Assembly: GCA_022702545.1 (NCBI GenBank)
Contig: JAHRBC010000001.1
Span: forward strand, 1,922,001-1,986,000
DNA length: 64,000 bases
DNA from: Phycomyces nitens
Lineage: Eukaryota > Mucoromycota > Mucoromycetes > Mucorales > Phycomycetaceae
Reading direction: 5' to 3'
Shown here: piece after piece, positions 36,964 through 48,605 of the stretch
Numbering within the stretch: position 1 is the first letter of the stretch
Layout: each line of letters opens with the position of its first letter
Notes under the pieces: model-generated
The model's database searches: none
Told to the model about the DNA's origin: nothing
What the model saw: the letters and a program-made list of their open reading frames with translations, nothing else
Program-made: the position numbers and the translations under genes

Positions 36964-37585
36964 TTGTGCGAAAGCTCTCTGTGTCCAAAGCTAATCACTT
37001 GATTCAGAACCAAGATCTAGTATCTGGAGAGCTTTGCTTTCTAGTTACTGTATAGCAATAATTGTCTTTTTATTATTAGTATTCTTGTATGCCAACCAGC
37101 TGTTTTCATCTTATTTTCACAAGTACTTGAATAAAAGTATATAGTTGTATATAAAGCCATTATTGCTGAGAATTTGGCTGCTGAGCATCTTTGGTAATCT
37201 ATACTTTAAATAACTGGTTCCCAAAGGGCCCTTGTTCTCTAGAGTATGTAGTTGGATATAGATTGAATAGTGAAAAACAAAGAGAATTTATTACAAACCT
37301 TCTTTGTAGACATAAAATTTGCATTGTTTATATCGTTTATATATTTTATAAATAAGTAACCATAGATCCAACATGTAGAACAAAGTAGATAAAAAGTCCA
37401 AGTGGTAGCAATCCTAGATGCCACCAAATGTGCCTTGGTAAACCAACCTTTTTTTTAAAAAAAAATTAGAGCTACTTGGACAAAATAAACCGTTTCGATA
37501 GTAATTCTTACACCTGAATAAAACAGTGTTTATTTTGGGTGCTGTACCAGATCGAGAGTTCCAAAATTTATCAAAGAAAAGTTTG
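36964..37585. repeat. Left arm of a long inverted repeat
   Basis: About 620 bp starting TTGTGCGAAA and ending AAAGAAAAGTTTG. It matches the reverse complement of 39480-40100 with only a handful of differences (for example TATAGTTGTATA versus TATAGCTGTATA, ACACCTGAAT versus ACACTTGAAT). Both arms carry the same 62-codon open frame (37239-37427 minus, 39637-39825 plus), which follows from the duplication and need not be a gene. Confidence 0.93.
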
Positions 37586-39479
37586 AGATTAATTAAAGAA
37601 AACTACGCAACTTTCACAATACAAACCATTTGGCTCGTAAGAATAGTATACATTAAAGAGTTTTAAATGATTTCAGGCAACGTAAAACTGTTGACAAGTC
37701 TAATGACAACAAGTATGTCGCTTCAAAAATAAATTGCCACAGTAATTTTGGCTAATAAAAGACAAAAAAAAGCATTCAAGATACCCAAGAGAACTTGAAT
37801 ATGACCATTCAAAAGGACCACCGCAACACACGGAAGTTTTAAGAACGCCTATTACTTTTATTAAACTTTAGAATTACTCCACAAGTTTAATGGTAGAGAT
37901 CCAGATATCTCGAAAAAAATCTAAAAATTTATCGCTTAAATATGCCATGTCTTATATTGGTTGGAATATCACAAGTGCCAACGGAATAGATAAAGTTTTT
38001 TCTTTTAAAAGCCTCAAAACATTGGTCTTGACCTAATTTATACCCGAGAACTACCTTGACAAGAAAGTCTGATTAGGCAAATAATATCTTTTATGGTGTG
38101 CGTGATTTTTGGAGTATTCTGAAAAGGAAACTAATGTTTTTTAGGAACTTTTTAAAATTTGGTGTCAAGAATTCAGAGAATGTACTAGCTATATCCCTTG
38201 AAATCTGATTCTATATGTCTTGTATACATTTACAGATATATTGTCACCATCTTTTATAACTTTTTTTTTGGTTATTAAAGTTATATATAATTACTTGAAG
38301 ATGTACTGTAAAACTGAGCAGGTTTTCTTTATTCTTGATGTAGTTTTGTATGCTATACTAACATGGTTTTTTTATATACTAACACTCCTAGCAGCAGAGT
38401 CTGATTTTGTACAAAACATGTCAAGTAACAATTTATTTCTATCCCATGGACATAATCTCAAAGGAAGATTGAGGAGAATAACCCAGTATATTGCACCAAT
38501 GCAATCACCTCCTAACCCAACCTCCAATTGATCTTTTACCTTGTGGATCTTTCTGAGCACAGTGTTAGAGGTTAAAAAGAGATATACATGAGGAAAAAGG
38601 GAGGAGGAATTTAAAACATGTTTTTTTTCTCACTTTTAACAGCCAAACTTATAAAACTAGCAATTATTGATTCCTTTAAAGCCATTGACAACTTTGACAA
38701 GAAACATTAAACATGTATCTGTACAATTACTTGTGCCTTGTTTCCAATGAACTCCTTGTATATGCCCAAAATATATACTTGACAAAGCATGAGTACATTG
38801 TTCATCAGATCAGAATTTGGATATCTAAAGACGCGTAGTCTGGCCTTGTGGTAATTACGGAGTGTCTGTCTTGTGCAAAAGTTAAATTATGTTGAAAGGC
38901 GTATATTTAACCATTTTGCCTTTTCAAACTATGTACAGCAAAAACTAAACTGAATTATTGTTTGCTACGCACAGAGATCTGGAAGAAACATCATTCTAGG
39001 TGAATGGGCTAAGCTTTGAGAAGAGCAAAAAAAAATGGTCTGTACAAAAAGCCCTATTACAACAGAAACCTTGAGTAAGTTTATATTTATAAGAAAATGA
39101 ACGAGTTTAATTTTTGAAGAGGTTCTTGTCCAATCTTTATTGGTTTTCTAAACCTTTTAGAGATTTTTAACATTACTTTGCAGAGAAAGTTTCCAAGATA
39201 TTTTCTAGACTGAGATGCAAAGTCTTCAAGTCATTTAAATATAAACTATCGGATACCTCACTAACTCTAAATTCATTACTTTTCAATTGTTATCTCGTTT
39301 TGCAGTCTTATAAACCAACTATGGCTGCTCGTTTTTATTAAGTTTATGAGAATATAAAAATATATGGATATGAATAAAGATATTTTCGAGGGTAGATGTG
39401 GTTTCTCGCCAATTATTGGGATAAAAACATTATGCGTAATATCCTGGTCATTTTCAGATCATATCAGTATCTCAAGTAC
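37586..39479. other. Spacer of the inverted repeat
   Basis: About 1.9 kb of AT-rich DNA between the arms. The largest frame (38220-38531 plus, 103 codons) begins with hydrophobic, AT-driven sequence and resembles no transposase. No DDE or other recognisable catalytic region was found. Confidence 0.5.
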
Positions 39480-40100
39480 CAAACTTTTCTTTGATACATT
39501 TTGGAACTCTCGATCTGGTACAGCACCCAAAATAAACACTGTTTTATTCAAGTGTAAGAATTACTATCGAAACGGTTTATTTTGTCCAAGTAGCTCTAAA
39601 AATTTTTAAAAAAAAGGTTGGTTTACCAAGGCACATTTGGTGGCATCTAGGATTGCTACCACTTGGACTTTTTATCTACTTTGTTCTACATGTTGGATCT
39701 ATGGTTACTTATTTATAAAATATATAAACGATATAAACAATGCAAATTTTATGTCTACAAAGAAGGTTTGTAATAAATTCTCTTTGTTTTTCACTATTCA
39801 ATCTATATCCAACTACATACTCTAGAGAACAAGGGCCCTTTGGGAACCAGTTATTTAAAGTATAGATTACCAAAGATGCTCAGCAGCCAAATTCTCAGCA
39901 ATAATGGCTTTATATACAGCTATATACTTTTATTCAAGTACTTGTGAAAATAAGATGAAAACAGCTGGTTGGCATACAAGAATACTAATAATAAAAAGAC
40001 AATTATTGCTATACAGTAACTAGAAAGCAAAGCTCTCCAGATACTAGATCTTGGTTCTGAATCAAGTGATTAGCTTTGGACACACAGAGTTTTCGCACAA
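39480..40100. repeat. Right arm of a long inverted repeat
   Basis: Reverse complement of the left arm at an estimated 98% or so identity by eye. The outer terminus reads TTGTGCGAAA inward, the same as the left arm. No clean target-site duplication flanks the pair; AATTC occurs a few bases outside each end but at different distances. Confidence 0.93.
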
Positions 40101-41140
40101 CACCAAATTCAAATATAGTGACTTGTGCTTTTAAAGTGGGTGTGTCTATATTTGATATTGTTGAGAAACACTATTCTCGTAGCATCAGATCTATAGATAT
40201 GATTCTACATGGATTACCAGCTCACTCTTTAAATACTATACAATCATATGACATGATTTCTAGACATAAAAACACAGCTTATTCTGGTGTCCATAAAGAT
40301 CCACTCCTTATATCACATGGTATACAGGAAATTCTCTTGATCTGTGATAAGAGATGTTAAGTTTAGTGCAGTATTCTGCCATGTCTAACCATAGACTTTT
40401 GCCCTTTTTTAAAAAATATATAACTATTCTAAAAACACATTCATCAGTTGTTCCTGAGTGTAACAGATTTTTTTTAAAAAAAAATCGGGGAATTGATTTG
40501 AGTTTTCGAAAAGAATACTAACACTTCCTAGTACTATTTATACATTAAACAGGCCCCGAAATATATGACGATGATGGCAATAGTGATAGTAACAAGGCTC
40601 ACTTTTATATACAATGATCTATATTTGAGTAGGCCAACAGACTCGTAAAAAAAAGTATGCGCAGTAAATCAAAAGTTCAAGTCATCTTGGATTTGTACCT
40701 GTGTATCTTGTAGTACAGATCCAGAAGAAGTCCATAGATGAAGAGGTTTAAAAACGGTTACTCACATTTCAATTTATACTATTTTAAAATGAACTCCAAA
40801 TAAATAAATAAAATAAAAAAGAATGGTAGATGAAAAGACACTTGAAAATTGGCCGATGGATTACAAAGCTACAAGATGTTCTTTATTAAAATGTAATAAA
40901 AGAAAGTGGCAAGATATTTAACTAGGAAAATGAAAGTTTGAACATCGAGAGCAAGATAGAAGATGTGTATGTATATATAAAATAACTCTATTGTTTCTGC
41001 ACCAACAAAGAAATGGAACTTCTTTTTTCCTTGGGTAGTCTATTATATTCTTATGAATGAGATTGAAGGGATACTAGACGAATAAGATGGCATTCATTCA
41101 AAAAAAAAGGCAGAATAAATGAAAAAGGGGGGCTTCTTGT
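40101..41140. other. Intergenic region
   Basis: No supportable gene. A 95-codon frame that starts inside the right arm (40076-40360) reads fairly protein-like (VGVSIFDIVEKHYSRSIRSID) but matches no family. It is possibly a relic. Confidence 0.4.
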
Positions 41141-42696
41141 TTAATGAGACTTTTTATAGACTCTCAGACCATCATCCTTGTGGTCTTTCTTCAATGCCAG
41201 GCCAATACGCTCGCCCTCGGAATCAAAGGTAGTATAAAAGGCGTTTGTAAAAGTAGTGCCAAGTACCCAGTCACGCTCCGAGTTACCACGGCTAAGACGT
41301 GTGGTGCAGTAGCCACAGCAATCGGTGGCGTTCTCTCTTTGGACCCAGTACTTTGCAGGCAGTTCAACAATGTGGTCTTCAAGAGTCAGCTTGAGAGTAG
41401 GGAGTTTATCAGCCTCACAGCAAACGAAGCGGTAGGTCTTGTCAGAGGCATGATATCTTCCACCAAAAGTGTCATGGAACTTGTCAGCTAAACAAGAAGT
41501 TTTGTTAATAAAACAATAGAAATTTTATATTATTATTATTATTACCTTGATGAGGAGGCATTACAATGAATTTGCTGGAAGTGCTAATGGAAGCAATGGC
41601 ATTGGGCAACTGCTTCATGTTGAGTTCGTTATCAAAGTTGGCATCACGAATACAGACGTCCCAGCCATCTGCATATTCATCTCCAGTATTGGCAAGGGGA
41701 ATATATTCAACTTCGCCGCTGATAGCTGAAGTATCGACACCACCTATTGAAATGAAATACAAAAATAAATATTCTGCAAGTTATTATGTGTTTGAGTAAC
41801 TTACCAATAACAAGATAGCCTGCAACTTGTGTTTGTGGATGGTAGTTACGTTTGACAAATCCAAATCCGCCAGATACAACACCAGAGCTACTGCTAGATG
41901 AAGATGATGTAGCAGCATCAGAGGTGGTTGTGTTTGTGGCTGTATTAGTTGAACCATCGGTTGTAGTTGAACTACCGGTTGTGGTAGAACTATCGGTTGT
42001 GGTAGAATCTGTTGCAGTGCTTCCAGTTCCAGATTGACTAAAGCCATCGTCGCCGGTAGATGTAGTGTACATGCCAAACTGGGCACTTTCGACACCGTTG
42101 GCTTGTTGATAAGCATTAGGCACAAAGGCAGACGCAGGCAGAGAAGCATCGCGCTTGGAAAGTCCAGAAGATGAAGATGTGTGGAGTTTGGTGCTGTTGA
42201 AGTTGACGGAGCGTCCGAGGCCAAGATAGCCATCAAAGCCATCGCTGAATCCGCTCATACGGTAGGCTCCACCAAAAGGCATGTCGTGCACTGTCAGACC
42301 AGAGAATTCAAAAGTGTCGAGGTACACATGTGTATCCACACAGCTGTCGCCGTATTCAACCGAAAATTTCTCGCCCGTGGAGGTAACGGTGGAAGAACGT
42401 CTGGCGTAGTACGTACAGCGGTCCAAGCAATTCTCGGACTTGCAGCGGGAACCACGGACCCATGAATAACCTGTGGTAGTATCGAATGCCACGGTGAATT
42501 CTTGGGGAGGAGTGCCGATTTTAACTATTCCGGCAAGGGCACCGTTGTCTAGCTGGTAACCGGCTGCTTTGGTAATTCCGGACTGACCAGAAGTGCTGGT
42601 GCGACGGAACAATGGGATTTTGACTGGCGTCGGGTCTGCGGTGACGGAGAGCAGTAAGGGAGCAACGGCTGCGATAAAAAAGGCAGAATAGCGCAT
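41141..42696 (-). CDS. Secreted pepsin-like (A1) aspartic protease homologue, probably catalytically dead
   Basis: Three exons (41805-42696, 41546-41743, 41141-41487) give 478 residues with a signal peptide (1-20). The bilobal pepsin fold is recognisable: GIVKIGTPPQEFTVAFDTTTG contains the first catalytic Asp (D72, as D-T-T instead of D-T-G/S); the flap VEYGD has Tyr115; DGYLGLGR follows. In the second lobe the catalytic motif (normally xxD-T/S-G-T/S) reads AIASISTSSKFIVMPP, so Asp is replaced by Ser (S349) and Gly by Ser. A Ser/Thr-rich linker of about 50 residues (221-270) is inserted between the lobes. Without the second Asp the pepsin mechanism cannot operate, so a binding or structural wall role is more likely. 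Other family members with noncatalytic sites exist, so this need not be a pseudogene; the frame is intact. Confidence 0.85.
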
Positions 42697-43423
42697 CTTA
42701 TGGTTTGGATTTACTGTCTATCAAGTGCCAAAAATGGGTGAAAAAAGGGAGATTGCAGGTGCAATAAATGTGTAAAAAAGGGGTAAATCTAATTTCACAA
42801 GAATTTTTTCTTCTGATGCTGATATCAGAAAATAAACAAAGAGACTATTGTCAGATAGAGTCCAATGTTATCAAGGGATTGAAAAAGGGCTTTGTTGGAG
42901 GTGTGTATTGTCCTTTTGGTTCCCAAGATGTATGTCCAAAGGTCAAATGGAAGCCGAGAAAAGAGTGCAAGAAGAAAGAAAAAGGAGCGCACTCAGGGCA
43001 AAACCGAGGACTTATAAAAGGCTGAAAAAGTTGACTAAATGGATATGGCATACTTGTAACGGAGAGACAGAGGAGCCCCAAATATGGACATGCGAACATA
43101 TATGTATATTTATATATTTATAATCTGTATACAAAAGAGGGATTTCGGATAACAAGACTACACAGTGTTGTATGGTGCCATTCACACCTTTTCCTTTGTA
43201 TGAGCCATATTGCCCCATTGCCGACCTGATTTGCTTGCCCTTTACATGTAATAATCATAATAATAATTTTGATTTAATATCCGGTCCATTCAGCAGCAAT
43301 AAACGGGGCTCTCGATCGAGTTCCCATGTTTTCCTCTGTGTCTAAAATAGACTCAAAAAACGCTAGCCACGCTCACTTGTTTTCCTTTTTTTATATATAA
43401 AGCACCAGTCACATTCTAGACTA

Positions 43424-43600
43424 ATGTTAAGACAAGTTGCCCTCCGTACCTGGACGTTACACTAGCACTGGCCATTTTCTGAAAATAGACCTCTTTGTTG
43501 TTCTTTATTTGGAATCTTGGCAATATTTTTTTTGATCCTATAGTCCCTGGCGGCAGAGAAACAGCAGCTTATTTGTTATGATCCATTACGTACCATTATG
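43424..43600 (+). pseudogene. Possible decayed first exons of a nuclear gene
   Basis: A TATA-like TATATATAAA at 43392-43401 precedes an ATG at 43424 that reads MLRQVALRTW, like a mitochondrial presequence. About 100 bp later an acceptor-like TTGATCCTATAG is followed by PGGRETAAYLL and then a stop. No continuing gene or family is seen. Very tentative. Confidence 0.2.
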
Positions 43601-44194
43601 TATGAAGCTAAATATATGACCATCTCAATTACAATTTGAGAGCAATTATTGTGCACTCGATAGCCAATTGCCATTTACTCTTAATATAGATCCCCTGCTC
43701 GTCTTCTGTCCATTAGACATGGGCTTTCTCCTTGGATCTCATTACTTTAGCACCGGTGGCGCACAAATTGGCCAAATTGCCTTTAATAGTTGGATATAAA
43801 TCACCGCTCAGCAACTATTCCGTTTCCATGGTATGAATTTAGCCTAAACTGACAAATGTCAGATCTTCCATACCTACATATTCTTAAAAATAATAATAAT
43901 TGTTTTTTTATTATTTATTTAGCCGTAGAGTCTTTTTTTATTTTTATTATTATTATTTTTTAAAAAAAAGCGTATATATATATATATTCAGCTCTATAGA
44001 CACATTCTAATCGTATATCTCGATTTGTATTTAAACATAAACTTGATCTCGGAGTGTACTGCATTTGTAATACTAATTGCTAAATATTCAAGAACAATTT
44101 TGCATCAATAATACATATTTGCGATTACTGATGAAATACAAAGCAATTATGTAATTCAAAGTTCCAGATGCAAGCAATTGTACATAAAAACATC

Positions 44195-44226
<32 letters not shown>

Positions 44227-45343
44227 TCGATACAATTCTGGTACGTATTCCTACAAGCCAAGACAACCCGCGGTTAAGAAAATGTGAATTCAAACTCTTT
44301 GAATTATATAAGAAACAGCATTCAGGAGGAGGTGATATTAAGGGCTATCTGTATCGAGATCATTTTATTGTTATTCCTAAAGCGTATCAATTATAACGAT
44401 AAGCTAATAACAAACCCCTTGCTGTTAGTGACACCAAAGAAGGCTGAACCATAGTAGGACAGGATTCGAGTACGACCATTCTGACGTCTTAAATTACTCC
44501 GTCTGCAAAATCTTGGCTGACAGATACAACTATTATTTTATTGTCATTATGTAAGGGATTATTTTTGGGGTTTCTTTAATTGCAACCCGAGGCTACAAAT
44601 ATTTATAGGTTAGGATCACCAAAGCATACACTATATATTTGGATAATCTGCATAGCTTCAATTCAAACGGATTTGATTCATATTACCGCAAATGGCTTAT
44701 TTATTAACTAATTAACATTTCTTAATTATTCATCTCGGCTGCGACAGCCATGCTGGATTTAATATTGAATTTGTATTATGTCTATCCTTTTTGCCATGGA
44801 AACAAAATAAAAATAAGAATACTGGATAATTAAACACTACTTGAATGCATGATCCAACCAAACAACATGATCTTTTTCTCTACAAACACTAAAGGTGGTG
44901 TGATAAAGTATCCAAGGGTCCTGGGTAACAGGCAATCAACAATCAGAGATACAAGTCACAGAACTATCCATTAATTGCAAGTTGATCAGGAATATGCTTA
45001 GAAGGTGTAAAGTCTTGGTGGGTCAAGCCAATCTGTATGTTGGGAATCTTACAAACTCTAGTTTAATTTAGCTTGGATAAACATTTAAATGATTAAACCA
45101 AAAAAAAAGTGTCAAACTCTGGGTCCAGGAATTGAGTCATAGCACATTGGATTGCTAGCCATTCATGAAAGCTCTCTTTTTTTTCGTTTCAGTTTCTGAC
45201 CGACAGAGGAAATAAACTGAACCACATTTTCATACTTTATGTATTTGCTCGCACCTAATTCGTGGCTTGCTTTCTGCTATGTCGGTTAATGGTATATATA
45301 TATTATTGGCATGTCCAGACCTTGTGGGCGAATATGGTAGTAA

Positions 45344-45490
45344 ATGGCTTGTCTCAATGAGATTGATAATCTTGAACTCGTGCAATCGTTGGACAATATA
45401 TCTAGGATGAGACCAACGATTCAAAAGCTGTTAAAGATCAAGGCGGCTGTTGATATCACTGCCAAAAAGCGCAAGGCTCATAATGTCTAA
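45344..45490 (+). other. Short coding-like open frame of 48 residues
   Basis: The frame opens at ATG 45344, preceded by ATGGTAG, and reads MACLNEIDNLELVQSLDNIS, RMRPTIQKLLKIKAAVD, ITAKKRKAHNV, then stop. It is amphipathic and charged, quite unlike the surrounding AT-driven frames. It could be the last exon of a small gene or a gene relic. No family recognised and no upstream exon found. Confidence 0.3.
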
Positions 45491-46458
45491 TCAATACCCT
45501 GGGTGCGTGGCTGGATTCATAGTCTATGCCAAGGGAATAAGACCAAGATAAATAAATAGTATTTGCTTCAGCTCTAATACATTCCAAAACACATTATGGT
45601 ATCCGCCAAGTAAGAGACTGATTTCATTCAGGCATGAAAGAGTGTGCTTAAAAAGCAAACTGTCATCTGTACGCATTTTATTGGGATCGCCTATACTTTT
45701 ATTGAGCCATAATCACTTGTAATGTTTCCTCTTTTATATGAAAATGTATATTCATACCAACCTGCTGATATTGGAGAGTTACTCAAAATACTACTTTTAT
45801 ATCTGGAGATGCGAAATTGACCTTGATTGCTTTGTAACAGTGCTAGTCACCCATATACTGTTTCTAGAACTTTGTTCTCTGATAGCCATTTCCTTCTAGA
45901 CCTCAAAATAAACGTAATTTGCAATAGCTTACCTGAAACTAAACTAAACTAAAATAAAAACACCATCCCATTGTGTGTGTGTTTTTGTAAAGAAGTCTAT
46001 AATGGATTCACCACAAGGCCACTCTTTCTTTTTATTAATGCCCTCTGGATTAGATCCATGTAAGAATATTATTGACACTGTTGTTACATTGTACTATTTG
46101 GAGACTTGAGCTTGTGATAGATGATCCAATGTAATTGGTTTTATTATAAACGATAATACTTTGTTTCAGGAGAGTCAGTCTTTTTTGTCATGTTTCTCTT
46201 ATTTCAAGATCTTTTGCTAAATATAGAAAACACGTTGCTTATTGTTTTACATCATATGGAGCTTGGAATCGTTGTATTTCAGATTGTTTCCAATACTTTC
46301 TTTGCGTCAATTGAAAAACTTATTGGTGTGAAACATATTAATACCCAGACATCCCGACATAAAATTTGCGTTTGATTTTTTACGTTTATGATTACCAAAC
46401 TCAAAAAAAATTATACCTTTACCAGTCTGTAAAATGCAAAAGGTATTACCTAATGAGC

Positions 46459-46485
46459 AATACAATACAATACAATACAATACAA
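46459..46485. repeat. AATAC pentanucleotide array
   Basis: Five perfect AATAC units, directly visible. Simple microsatellite. Confidence 0.85.
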
Positions 46486-48605
46486 GGGGATGCAAGCCAT
46501 ATTACATTTAATGGAGGTAACAGTATAAAAGTCACTGGTTTCAAAAACCTAATAGACTAGCAATCAAACACTTTATGTAAACCGAGAATGATTGAATACA
46601 AACTGATTTTCAAGAAAATCAAACATTTTTTTTTAAAAAAATAATTATATTTAGACATGGAACCTCATTTTTAAGAGCTTGATTGCCTTGATATGCCATG
46701 CTCATCTCAAAGCTTATTTGTCATAGAACTAGTGCACAAGTGTGTATATATGGTTATAGCCTGCCTTGAAAATCAGTCATTTATAAAGAAACATTTGCTA
46801 AACTGTGCTTACCAACATTTTGGAATCTAAAGATTATTATAATTTGTCTATTATTTCGGATTTTAGCATTAAAACGGTGATCTACCGAATGTTGGTGGAC
46901 CAAGAATAGCTAGACATAAACCAACCTATTTGGGCAGCAAGTTAAAGTGTACGCGTTATTGAGTCAACATGATTTGATACCAATCATTATTGTAACCAAA
47001 TGGAGAAAATCGATAACTCAATATTCAGAATTACGGTTATAGTTCTTGCAAGTGCTACGAATAGTATTTCTTCTTCTTTAATATTTTGGCTTATTTCCAA
47101 AAAAGATTTGGATAATTATTAATGAATACGTATAATTTATTCATTTAAAGCAAGAAAACAAACGGAATATTATATAGTTTTCTAGTAATCAAATGCTTTA
47201 TAAAAAGCTTCTTCTTCTTTATTATTATTATTAATGCAAGTGTAACTATGTTATTTGAATATACGATACCTTGGTAATGTAATCATAATAACAAACGTCT
47301 CGATTTCCAGATACCGTAATGTCAAAGGGCGGTTGTTTAAATGAAAAAGACGGCTTATAATTTATCAACTGATGGGGTTTTTTTTTGTCAGAGGATAAAG
47401 AGACTGGAATGTTTGAAAGGTAGATTGACAGATATTTTGCAGAGGATACAGAGAAACAGACTTGAGTTATTTTCATTACGTCTGAAATCACTTTCAAGAC
47501 CTTTAATAGGTTATATATTCTATGAAATCCACATTCTAATCATTGCTTCAATTTCACATATTCATTCTAATCATATAAAACAGCCAAGAAGCTATTGGAT
47601 ACCTATTTTTGCAGACTAAGAATATAAAAAAGTGTCTTGCATAAAGGGTCTTGAGTTTTAGGGAAAAGACTTGTCTAATAAAAGCATATTTCTAACAAGG
47701 TCGACAAAACTGTAAATGGCCCAAGGTAATTCTGTCATAATTTTGGAAAAGACACTGTTAATAATAGTGCCTCACAACATGGATAAATAAATACTTTAGA
47801 CTGAATTAAAATTATTGTTACTGATCCAAGAAGCATTTTTTTGTATTAGAGATAACGTTATTGGATTCAAGAACCATGTTGTAGGCTATTAATTCTAATC
47901 TCGTAAAGGCATATACTTTCAAAACAAAATTGTCCTGAATAGCTCCGATTAAATATGTCACGAATATTTTGCGTTTGTAGTGGGATACTTGAAAACTCAA
48001 AATGACTCGAGACTCTTTTAATTGATACATTTATTTGGCATTTATGGTCTGCAAATGTAATGGTTTTTGAGTATAGCCATAAATATATATGTTCTGGACC
48101 ATTAATTGTACAGTAAGCAATGAGGTGTTTAGGTTGTAATTAGGCAATAGTTGTATACCTTTGGTTTCGCCGGATAAAACTACAAGCGCCGATTATATTT
48201 GAGAAATTTATATTTTATTGGTTGCTTTGACCGTTTCTTTTTGCCCATGGATTTTAGAAAAAGAATCTTATTGGACTAATGGCTTTGGTAATTGCAAGTT
48301 AGGCCGTGTTTTATAGCCATTAATTATCATCACTTTTCAATTTTGAATATTCAGCAGAGTTTTCTTTTAAACAAGCCAATTGAGGACTGTAGTAGACTAA
48401 ATAGCAATTATTGAGACCAAGAGAGCTTGTTGCCATAGATGGCCATCACAAGCAACCCACACTGTATACACAAAATTAATGTCCGGGTTCGACGTCATTA
48501 GAATAATGTGTACCAAAGCGTAACTGTGGGTGAACGGCTCTCGAAAAAAATAAAGGGAGGCAGACCACAGGCACTTTATCCAAAAAGGATAGATATACAT
48601 CTGTC

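Larger units (their letters stand above)
42697..48605. other. 5.9-kb gene desert with relics
   Basis: The largest gene-free stretch of the window, very AT-rich, with ATT repeats (about 43905-43965, 44196-44226). Two small coding-like traces, at 43424 and 45344, and a pentamer array near 46459 are listed separately. No tRNA cloverleaf or rRNA was recognised. Confidence 0.5.

Noticed and set aside
36861..37055. 64-codon plus-strand open frame at the left edge of the inverted repeat
   Set aside because: Runs through poly-T and repeat sequence, has no family pattern, and is not preserved in the other arm.
37239..39825. Identical 62-codon frames in both arms (37239-37427 minus, 39637-39825 plus)
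   Set aside because: Their identity follows from arm duplication. Composition is AT-driven, and no signal or domain supports a gene.
11690..46490. CRISPR-like arrays suggested by the ACAGT and AATAC repeats
   Set aside because: They are 5-bp microsatellites without spacers, in a eukaryotic genome.
48480..48500. Possible tRNA B-box (GGGTTCGACGTC)
   Set aside because: Lacks the GGTTCGANNCC consensus, and no A-box or cloverleaf can be folded around it.
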